From Saxidomus purpurata (Eukaryota > Mollusca > Bivalvia > Venerida > Veneridae), in NCBI GenBank assembly GCA_022818135.1, contig JAFMSR010000002.1:46352499-46416498 (forward strand): DNA of 64,000 bases, given 5' to 3'. Below the pieces are notes generated by a model that was given only the letters and a program-made list of their open reading frames with translations, ran no database searches and was not told where the DNA came from. Positions 23,129 through 35,100 of this stretch are shown one piece after another. Position numbers and translations under genes: made by a program. Positions within the stretch are counted from its first letter, which is position 1, and the number at the start of each line of letters is the position of its first letter.

Positions 23129-26100
23129 ATGGCAACGTTGCAGGTATTATGTCCAAATGGTAGAAGGCAAAACGTTAAAATTACACCGAACTCAAAGCTT
23201 TTACAGGTATGTTGTCAGGAAAAGACGTAGAAAACTTCCTGAACAATTTCAAATTTCGGACAATTTTTTCGGATATTCTAGCAAGTTCTACATAATACGT
23301 CTTAGGGAATACACTCAGCGGGCAATTTCAGATCATTACTTGAGGGGTCGGGGACAGATATGTAGGCAGAAGTGATGTTTCAGTGGCTATGGCAACAATA
23401 AGTAACAATAAATTCTCTTTGATATCATTCATTCGGTTTGGGTTGTCGTCCATCAACATTTTGATTCAAATGACATCTCTGAGACCACTGGGCCAATGTT
23501 GATGAAACTATGCAGGGATGTTCCTTGAATGAAGCTCTACCAAGAATTCCATTCCATGCTGAACTCTGGGTGCTATGGCAAAAAATAGGAAAGGCTTCTT
23601 CTCTGAACCCTTCCCGGGAGGGGAGGGGAGGTCACTTGATTTCATATAGGCTTATATAGTGGACCTCTATGAATTACACTAAAGTCATGACCCCTTGTAT
23701 TATTGGTAATTGATATACAGGTAAGCGATATAGGGCCATCCTGGACCTTTGTTTCAACATAGTATATATAGACAAGGTAACCAACTCCAGGTCGGACAAA
23801 ATGTACCAGTGAATTGAGTCTTAGACGCAATGTACAGGTTGGTTATAATACTATATTTAGTAACGGAAAACGTAACTAAATACAGTAACATAGTTGTGAA
23901 AAATAGCCTGATTTCACATTGTTAAATATATTGTGGACATTATTGCATTAAAGTACATTGGCAGGAACACATTTCACAATGCTTGTTGAAAAAAAAACCT
24001 TCACTGTTGAATTTTTTGCAAATTGAGGAAAATTATTTTTGGAAAAAAAAAAAAAAAAAACCCCAAAAACAAAAAAAGAATGACCCACTTGTAATTACAC
24101 TTTATTTAAATAGTTACTTATAATTCGTTACTAAATATAGCTTTATAACCAACCTGATGTAAACTATCTAAAACAACATTAATTATTTAAAAGCAGATCG
24201 CCGTGACAATTTTTACAATTAAACTTGCTTACAAAGTCGACGACCAATTACTGCTACCTTTTTGTCAGACGAGAAGTCAAGGTAGTGATTTCTACAAGTG
24301 AATTGAGTCTTAGACACAATGTAGACTGTCCAAAACTATATAAATCATTTAAAAGCAAATCACTGTGATCATTTTTACAATGATATAAAATTACTTACTA
24401 AGACGGCGACCAATCATCACTACCTCGATATTTTGTCTGACCTTGGGAGTTGGTTCCCTTGTTTATACGTCATACTATGTTTTAAAAAAATCAAACGTGC
24501 CTTGCCTCTTTGTATTTTATGGCTTATGTGGCTAACTTCTGCCAAAATAGACAAACTCTTATTCAATAAACTTCTGTCAAAGCATACAAAATTTGAAAAT
24601 AGACAAACTTTTGCCAAAAAAGATAAACTTCTGCCAAAATAGCTGACAAAATTTCTGCTTTGTGATATTCATTGGATGTTTAAAGGAATATGTTTCAGTT
24701 GTAACTTTTGTAATGTTTTATTCCTAGGTGCTTGAAGATGTGTGCCAGAAACAAAAGTTTTTACCACCAGAAGATTACAATCTGAAGTAAGAAAGTAATT
24801 CATTTGATTTTATTCTGTCTTGTGAAACTGTAAAATATTTCTCGCTTTTTATGCCCCCGTGGCATATTAAAATCGCACCATCCGTCTGTGCGTCCCCACT
24901 TACACATTCGTGTCCGGACTGTAACTTTGTCATGCATTGAAGGATTTTAAAATAACTTGGCACAAATGTCTAGCACATCAAGACAACGTGTCGCATGCAA
25001 GACCAACGTCCCTACCTCAAAGGTCTAGGTCACACTTAGAGTTTTTAGGTAATGGAATCCAATATATATGCATACATTTGTGTCGGGACTGTAACTTTGT
25101 CATGCATTGATTGATTTAAAAATAACTTGGCACAAATGTTCAGCACATGAAGCTGATGTGTTGCGTGCAAGACCCACATCGCTACTTCAAAGGTCAAGGT
25201 CACACTTAGTTTTTAAAAGTAATGGAATACTGTATGCATGGTAACTCTGTCATGCATTGAAGGATTTTAAAATTACATAGCACATTTATTGAGCACATGG
25301 AGAGGACACAGACTGTGAGACACCTCTTTCGGGGGCATTTGTCACTTGTGAGGGACAGCTCTTATTAAATGCTATATGTAGACTACAGGCAGCTTGCACA
25401 TGTGTTTTTCCAGATCATTTATTGTTTTTTTCCCACTGACACTTGGACCACGCACATGCTGAGTACCTGAAGTTGTAGGAGTGGTGGTCTAAGACAATAA
25501 AAATCTATTATCTTCATTCCGTCTTTGACCCTTCAGTGCTCATTCTTTTGTTCCTTAGTGGTAGAACAGTGGAAATACAAGCTAATACCACCTATGTATG
25601 GGTGTCTGTACCCAAAATGCAGGGATTAAATGGCTTTGGCAGCAATAGGTAACAGTAAATGCTCTTTGATGTCATTCATTCCATTTGGTTATGTGGCTTT
25701 TTTTAGCTCACCTGGCACAAAGTGCCAGCATAAGCTATTAGGATCACTCACCATCAGAAATACATAGTACATTGTATGTAGTCTGTTCAAATTTTCCATG
25801 AGGCCAATGTTGATGAAACATGACAGGGAGGTTCCTTGCATCAAGCCCTATCATAGTTGTTTAAAAAATTTCATCCCATGTAGAACTCTGGTTGCCTTGG
25901 CAACAGAAAGGAAAACTTAAAAAATCTTTTGGGTCAAAGGTTGCCTGGTGCATGTGTTTGACTTTCAACAATTTTGGGAAGCATCAGTTTGAAATTAAGT
26001 TAAAAATCTTGTTCACTCTTTATCACCAAAACCCTTCATTGGATTTTCAAACTTAATGGGATGCATCAGTATGAAGTATAGTTGTGCATAATACAGCTTC

Positions 26101-29100
26101 GGGTCATATGCTAAAAAGTCACTGTCATAGGGGCTTGAAGTTCGAAAAATCTTGTCCACACTTCATCCCCAAAACAGTTACATGTAGTATGAAGCTTAGT
26201 TGTGCATATTACAATTTTGGGTCATAAAGTCAAAGGTCAAGGTCATAGGGGCCTGAAATGTGAAAAAATCTTGTTGGCTCTTCATCTCTAAAACGCCTTG
26301 TTCAGTTTTTATCAAACTTGGTGGGAAGCATGAGTATGAAGTCTTGTTATGCATGTGGCAGTCTGTTCATGTGCTTAAAGGTCAGTGTCACAGGGACCTG
26401 AAACTTGAAAATCTTGTCCGCTCTTCATCGCCAAAACCCTTTGTTAGATTTTCATCAATTTGGTGGGAAATATCAGAATGAGATGTAGTTGTGCATATAA
26501 TAATTTGGGTTCATACATGTATGGTTAAAGGTCAAGGTCACAGGGGCCTGAAACTTGAAAAATCTTGTCCGCTCTTCATTTCCAAAACCCGTTGTGGGAT
26601 CTTCATCAGGCTTGTTAGGAAGCATCAGTATGAAGTCTAGTTGTACATAATTATTGTAAGGTTGTAGGTCAATGACACATATACCTTTAAGAAAAAATTT
26701 GTTTCTGATTAAAAACTGAGTGACTGTTGGTTGTGGGATGATATATTAAACTCAGTAGGGTTATTTATCAGTTCCAGTGGAAGACCTCTTCTGATTTATG
26801 GGTCAAAGGTCAAGGTCACAGGGACCTTTGATTAAAAATGACTTCCAATCAGTAACTGAAGAATATTGTAGAATGATATGATTTGATAGGCTCATTGGTG
26901 ATAACCTACATGTATGAATGACCCATTTTGACCTTGAGGTTGGAAGGTCAAAGGTTAAGGTCATTTCTGGAGTGTGAGTGGGGGGGGGACATAAAAATGA
27001 TTTTCCCGAAAACAGTTTCCTAGTTGTCTGCTGTTTTTGATGTTTAGTTTTTCATGGAGCAATCTTATGAACAATTAACAGTACTATATAGATTGATAGA
27101 CAAGTCAGTTTATAATGTTTGGAAAATGATATGTAATAGCAAAACGGGTGAGAAAGCTACTGGAAATGGACATAGTTTTGTTTGCTTATTGCTGTCACAT
27201 GTTTTTAAATTTGTTTAGATAATTATGTTTCATATGAAAACATTTAACATTTTAGGCACGGCAGAACAACATTAGATTTAACATTATCAGTGAGATATTC
27301 TAACCTACCAAACAATGCAAAACTTGAACTAGTGAAAGCTGAGAAAACTCGCGCAGAGACAGAAGTGCTTATAGCATTACAGTTAGAAAACGGGGAAAGA
27401 TTGCAACGTTCTTTCTCTCCAGGGACCAGTCTTTGGGATATATTGCTTCACTGGGAAGATCAGTCTGACAGGTATTGACATAAATTGATTAACAATGCGG
27501 CATGTACATCACACAGCACTGTGGCTTGTTTATGGGGTTTGCTGTAATTACATAATATCTTCAACTACAGGCTTTTACTAGCTCACACTTGATGTCTATC
27601 TTCCTTCATATCAACTTATATCTCCTCTAAAACCCTTGGCAAATGTTTAAATGAATCTTGATATTGATGTTCCTTGTATGAACCTCTACCAGAATTGCTA
27701 AAAGAATTCTGATCCATGCAGAACTAAAGAAACCAAAAGGAAAAACTGCCTTTTGTGACCAGATAGGTTTCATCCATATTCATTTTCCTATATATTGGGA
27801 CTGTATGTAATGGCTCCCTGTCCAATATGCCTCGTGACCATGAAATTTGGCTCCAGAAAACAATTTTTCGCTATCAAATGAGGCTGTTTATAGCAACTTT
27901 CCACTATATGTAAGCAATGAACAATAATTATCATTCTGAGCTGTAGTATTTTTTAGCTCTACAGGACGAAGTCCAGCAGAGCTTATGCTATTGTGGTTTG
28001 TCCATTGTCCATCTGTCTGTAAACTTTTCATTGATAACGCTCTAAAGGTAGCAATTTTCATTTGACTTTGATGAAACTTGCTGATAGGGATCCCTGCAAC
28101 TTGTAGATGTTTCCTAATGTTTTTGGAGTCAGTGGGTCAAAGGTGGAGGTAACAGTGACCTCAGATAGCAGTTCCTTGATAACACTCTACAGGTCAAAAT
28201 TTTCATTCAACTTTCATCAAACTTGCTTAGAAGATTCCCTGCAACATGTAGACTATCTTGATTGTTTTTGGGGTCAGTGGGTCAAAGTCACAGTGACCTT
28301 CCTTAGATTTTCCTTTCTTTGATGACGCACAACATGTCACAGTTTTCATTCAACTTTCATCAAACTTGCTGTAACATGCAGATGATCCCTGTTGACTTTG
28401 GGGTCAGTGGGGTGAAGGCCAAAGTGACCCAAACTTTGCAAACCTTTTCCACTCAATATCTTGAAATCTACATAACCCACAGTCTTCAAAGGTCATAGGT
28501 CTTACTGAGTAGATGATCCCTACTGTTTTTTGGGGTAAACGGGTCACGGTCACAGTGAACTCTGTTAGCTTTTCCTTGAGAACATTGCAAAATGACATGC
28601 CAATGCTGACATGACACTGCTGACATGCAATGCTGACATGACACCACATACACTGCTGACATGACAATGCTGACATGACACTGCTGACATGACACTGCTG
28701 ATATGATAATGCTGACATGACACTGCTGACATGAAATTAAAGATGAATGATAGTTATTAATGAAACTCTTTCTATCTTAATTGTAGCTAGTGTTGGATGA
28801 TTGAAGTTTGAGATATCTATTTGCAGTTTGGCCAGAATGAATGAGATACAATGTTACACTTTTTAATTATGATCAGTCTATAATCTGTGTTATGTTTCTT
28901 CCAGTCAACAAAAAGACAAGTTCACGAAGGTAGTTGGCACACAAAGTCCTGCGTTACATCCTGTGTGTATCTATATGAGAGAAGAAGTTACTGGTGAAGT
29001 TGCACTGAAAGAGACCAAGCTAAGAACCCTAGGTCTTACAGGGGGTAAAGCTGTTATCAGGTTTGTAATTGGTCACTGCTGAAAATGATAAATGAACTGA

Positions 29101-32100
29101 CTCACTATTACACTTATGATGTGATCATTAAAATGGATTAGTTAAGAAACTGTCATGCATCAGTCATTGGTTTTTGCTGTCACACTTTCCCTTTTCTCTT
29201 ATTATTTGTGCCAGGTGAGCTTCTAGACCACTCGCCCACCATTTTCTTCAAATGACATCTCCTCTGAAACCACTGGGCAAATGTTAATGAAACATTGGAG
29301 GGATGTTCAATGCATGAAGCTCTATCAAAGTTGTTCAAAGAATTCGATCCCGTGCAGAATCTGGTTGCTATGGCAACAAATAGGAAAAACCTTCCCGGAA
29401 ACCACAAGGCCTAGAGCTTAGATATTTGGCATGGAGCATTGCCTAGTGCATCTCTACCAAGATTGTTCAGATCATGACCCCTTGGTCAAAATTGAACCCA
29501 GCAGGGGTCACCTGATTTCACATAGGCTTGTATAGAGAAAGCCTAGAACTTAGATATTTGTCATGTAGCATTGCCTAGTTGACCTCTATCTGTTCAAATA
29601 ATGTCTCTAAGATCAAAATTAATTTTACATTAGGCTTATATACATGTAGGAAAAACAATTTTGTTCTCAAGCAACATGGCCTAATGCTTAGATATTTGAC
29701 AAGTAGCATAGCCTTGTGGACCACTACCAAGATTGTTCAAATCCTGACCCCTGGGTCAAAATTAACCCTTCCCAGGGGTCACTAGACTTTACAGAAATCT
29801 TTAAAAATCTTCTCTGAAACCAAAGAGCTTAGATATTTGACGTGTGGCATATGTAGCCAGGTGAGCAATAAAGGGCCATCTTGGTCCACCTGTTCAATAT
29901 TATCATATTACAAATCTGGGCTCAAGGTCACTGTTTTAAAATTAAAATCACTAAAACTACAAAACCAGCCTAGTATAGTCAAAAACTTTTATCAACATTT
30001 TATAATAAAATTGGGTGCATAGTAATGTATGAGTCAATATCTTAATGTTTAAGGGGAGCGGTGGTGTAGAGGTAAAGGTGTCGGCCGCTCATCCCGTAGG
30101 TTGCGGGTTCGAGCCCCATTAGGGTCATGACCGTACTTCCTCATATGACACCAGTACTGTTTTTTCGAGGCAGCAGACTCGAGAGTTACTCGATAAGCTA
30201 CAAGCTTCTGTCACAATCGAGCTAAAATAAAATAGAATATAAATTATCTTAATGTTTGTTGATGGGTTGGACATTGTGACCTTGGTATGAAAGGCAATGG
30301 TACTTAGGTGAGCGATATTGGGCCAGCATGACCCTCTTGTATCAAATACCCCCAGGGGAGTTTTCTAATCGATATTTCCTTAAATATGATTCAACTGACA
30401 TCTCCTCTGAACTTAGGACAATGTTGATAAACCATGAATTATCTTCATGAAGCTCAACAAAGTTCAAAAAATTCCATACATGCAGAACTCTGGTTGCTAT
30501 GTCAACTAATATGAAAAACTTTAAAAATCTTCTTCTCTGAAACCAAAGGCCTAAAGATTAGATATTTTGCATGTAGCTCTAGTGGCCTCTACCAAGGTTG
30601 GTTCAAATTATGACCCCGATGATTGTCCGTCGTGGGCCTTAGTCTGTCATAGGCATTTATAGGAAAAAACTTCAAATGACATCTTCTCTGAAACCACAAG
30701 GCCAATAGTTGATAAATACTATTGTCAGGACCTCTACAAGATTGTTCATTGCAGGTGAAGCCCTACCAGGAGTCACTTAGTTCATAAATAATAGGAAAAA
30801 CTTCCAAACTTCCTCTGAAACCACACTGCAAGAACTCTTGTTTGTGCCTATCAAGGCAACAAATAGGAGGGTTTTAAATTTGGGCTTGGGAAAAACTTTA
30901 AAAATCTTCTTCTCTGAAACCACAAGGCCTAGAGCTTAGATATTTGGCATGTAGCATTGTCTAGTGGACCTCTACCAAGATTGTTCAAATTATGACCCCC
31001 GGGTTAAAATTGACCCCGCGCGGGTGGGCACTTAGTTTTTGCATAGGCATATATAGGAAAAACTTTAAAAATCTTCTTCTCTGAAACCACAAGGCCTAGA
31101 GCTAAGATATTTGGCATGTAGCATTGTCTAGTGGACCTCTACCAAGATTGTTCAAATTATGACCCCCGGGTCAAAATTGACCCCGCACCAGGAGTCACTT
31201 AGTTTTGCATAGGAATATATAGGAAAAACTTTAAAAATCTTCTTCTCTGAAACCACAAGGCCTAGAGCTAAGATATTTGGCATGTAGCATTGGCTAGTGG
31301 ACCTCTACCAAGATTGTTCAAATTATGACCCTCGGATCAAAATTGACCCCGCACGGGGGTCACTTAGTTTTACATAGGAATATATAGGAAAAACTTCAAA
31401 AATCTTCTTCTTTGAAACCACAAGGCCTAGAGCTTAGATATTTGGCATGTAGCATTGGCTAGTGGACCTCTACCAATAGTGTTCAAATTATGACCCCTGG
31501 GTCAAAATTGACCCCGCACCGGGGGTCACTTAGTTTTACATAGGCTTATATAGTAAAAACTTCAAAAATCTTCTTCTTTGAAACCACAAGGCCTAGAGCT
31601 TAGATATTTGTCATGTAGCATTGGCTAGTGGACCTCTACCAATATTGTTCAAATTATGACCCCCGGGTCAAAATTGACCCCACACCGGGGGTCAATTAGT
31701 TTTACATAGGCTTATATAGGGAAAACTTTAAAAATCTTTTTCTCTGAAACCACAAGGCCTAGAGCTTAGATATTTGGCATGTAGCATTGCCTAGTAGACC
31801 TCTTCAAAGTTTGTTCAAATTATGCCCCTGGGGTCAAAATTGACCTTGCCCGGGGGGGATCATTTGTTTTACAAAGGCGTATATAGGAAAACTTATTTGG
31901 TATATAACATTATCTAGTGATCTTCCACCAGGCAAGTGGACTTGTACCAAGGTGAGCGATATAGGGCCATCTTGGCCCTCTTGTTTGTTAGAATGACAGT
32001 TAGGAGAATATGTTTTATAAGGAGGAGGTCACTTGATGTGTATCATTATACATTATGTAGGTTATTACACAGACCTGTAGATGATCAGACCTTGGCTAAT

Positions 32101-35100
32101 ATTGCTAGTAAGATAGAGCAAGAGAAGTTACGTAAAGCCAGACTTAAGCAGACAGCTGCTCAACACAGAGGTTCAATGCCATCTGCTTCCAGTTCTTCCA
32201 CAGGGACAAGTGTTCAAGCATCTATGTCTGTTGAATCACAGGGACATGCTCCAAATGAAACCAATGCCCAGATAACAACAGACAATGCCACCACATCATT
32301 AAATATTAATGTTAACATACAGAATGAGAATAAACAAAAAGAATCAGTCAATCAAAGCACAGAGATTTGTGAACCTTCTCCTAAAGTTGTTAAACTGGAG
32401 GAGGAGCCAGCAGTGTCACATGACCATGCTGAACCAATGGAGGTGGAGCAGCCACAGGCAAGTGAGAATGTCATGGAAACAGAGGACCCTGTGTCCTCTA
32501 GCACGCAGGTTGAAAAATCCAATCAAGGTACTGCCAAATTTTAACTATTAATTCTTTGTGGTTGCATACTTTAATTTATGTTACTATTTTTGCAGGAACT
32601 CTTTTTCTTCAAGTTTTGTTATCTGTGAATAGCATTTTAGTTATCCTTCAAGGCAACAATATATATATTCTACTTTATAATTGGCCAGTTTTGTACACCC
32701 ATACATGTTTATTTTTTGTACTTTCAAAAGTGTCTTTGGTATAATTGCTGAATTATTTTTAGCTCCAAGAGAAGATAGATCATCAGGATCGGGGATGTCA
32801 GCTGTTGACAGACTGAGAGATGTACCTGGTATAGAAGTGTTTACTCCTGATGACTTCCATGATTTACCTCCTGAACAACAACAGGTTAGTCTTTCTCAAG
32901 TTAACATACCTTTTCATTCTTTCACAGTAAAGTGGAAATGGTTGCTTTTTTTTTTGTGATCTAACCAGATTGAGTAACGAAGGTCAGTGAATCATTTGGA
33001 AATTTTAGTGTCAGTATAGAGTGTTTCAAGTTTATTTGTATAATACATTCTCTATATGTAGCACTTCAAGTAATGATAGACCTTCCTTTGTGCTTCTTTT
33101 TTGACTCTTTCCCATCTCATTGTTACAATTTACTGTGTGCACAATAAATCTATATTACACCTGTATCAGAATTTTTAAATGACATGTATGGCTGTGAAAA
33201 TATGAGATTAAACTGTCCTCAAATTTATTATTACACTACTGTAGTTTTTAGCGTATCTAGGCATGTTGGCATTCCTATTGAACTGTTATGATCACCCTTT
33301 GTTCTGAATTCATTGTTTGTTTCCAGCAGTTTGCTTTGAGTATCTTCTACTCTGAAATAACTAGACCAAAGTAAATGAAACCTATAAAATATGCTCTTTA
33401 AAATTAATGAATACATTAGGCTAGAGTGGGGGAACCTATGCTGGAGGTATTTTGAATGTATATCAGCAGTTCAGAAAGCAGGAAATCCTAACCATTTTGA
33501 TTTGCCTCAGCGAAAACATAATGTTATCCCTGCTAAATCGAAACAAGACGTTGATGTGCTTCATCACTTGACTATGTCGTTCTGGGAGCTGTTGACACGA
33601 CACATGTCAAAACTTTAAATTTCACCTCGAAGGGAACCAATGCTGGCGGTATGTGATATTTGACAACCAACAGGTGGGAAACAGTTTTTAGAGCCTAAAT
33701 ATTAATTAACAAGATATAACAGTTTCCATAGAATACATATTTTTATACAAAAGAAATAAGTTTTATCAAAAATGCTAACTTTAACTGGGTGATTTTGATG
33801 TCCAAATTTAAGAAATTTTCTAGCGAAATGGATCAAGTACAATTTTATCGGCTGCTGTGACGTCACAGAGCTGCACGCGCGGCTATCACTACGTTTGCTG
33901 TATAAACATTTCATCGACTGTCAATGCTGAATGTACCCTGAAAATTTTTCTTCACCTGTTTTTCTGTCAATGGCCGTTTTTCGGAGATACCACCAGCATA
34001 GGGATACCTCCAGCATAGGTTCCACCACTCTAGTGGTTCAAATTAGGTGTCTCCATGCATAACCAAGTTTGCCATGGAAACAGAAAGAAAAGCTTTTAAT
34101 TTCTCCCTGTCATAAGTTACTGGTTCCCTTTAATAACAGTATTTCAAGATTGCTCCTTGAATAGCCCTGTACCAAGATTGTTCAAGAAATATTGTTGAAA
34201 TTATGGCTGGTTCTTTGAGGGGCTACTTTCAGTAATGTATACTGGAAATAACTGTCATTGTGTGAAGAGCTGTACCATGAAACAAAATGAAGTTTTCTCT
34301 CAAATTATGACATCACAGTAGGGTTAAAACTGTCAGGGAGCTGCAGTGGAACACAGGTGAGTGATATGAGGTCATTATAGCCCTTTTGGCCTTCTTTTAA
34401 AGACTAAATGGTTTGCTTTATGGATCAGATTGCAAGAAGGTTAGCACAGTCATTCCTTGCCAACATGGGAGCCCAAGGGTATAACATTGGCCAACCATCA
34501 GGGGGAGCTGCTCAGAAGAAATCAGAAGAGAAGAGAAAAGAGAGGTCGCCTTTTGCAGATTTCAAGGTGAGGATGTAACAGTTGTACAAAAGATATTATA
34601 CAATACTTAGTATACTTCATAACACATTAGCTAGCTTTTGAATACATGTAGGTGTTCTTAACAAGGCTCCTGGTTTGAATTCTGTTCAGGAAAAGGGATT
34701 GTTCACATTTATATTTGGCTCCCAATATAAGTAACCCACATCAGCAGAAGTAAATATTTAGCACCCATAGAATGTTCAACATAAATCAAACTCCTCAAAG
34801 TCAAGGACAATTTCTAGAAAGTAGAGATTGTAGGTAATTGAGATATGATACAACCTTTCTACTTACTTGCCCATCAGCTAGCAAGTGTTGCAATGTGGTG
34901 GAGTGTCCATCAGCTAGCTAGTATTGCATTGTGGTGGAGTGCCGATCAGCTAGCTAGTGTTGCAATGTGGTGGAGTGCCCATTAGCTAGCTAGTTGCAAT
35001 GTGGTGGAGTGCCCATTAGCTAGCTAGAGTTGCAATCAGCTAGCTAGTGTTGCAATGTGGTGGAGTACTGATCAGCTAGCTAGTGTTGCAATGTGGTGGA

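Noticed and set aside
31936..32060. Start of TUG exon 5 at the upstream methionine or as an independent 202-codon gene
   Set aside because: The frame runs back into the 3' end of a mobile element; the internal acceptor at 32061 gives better continuity with the preceding exon.
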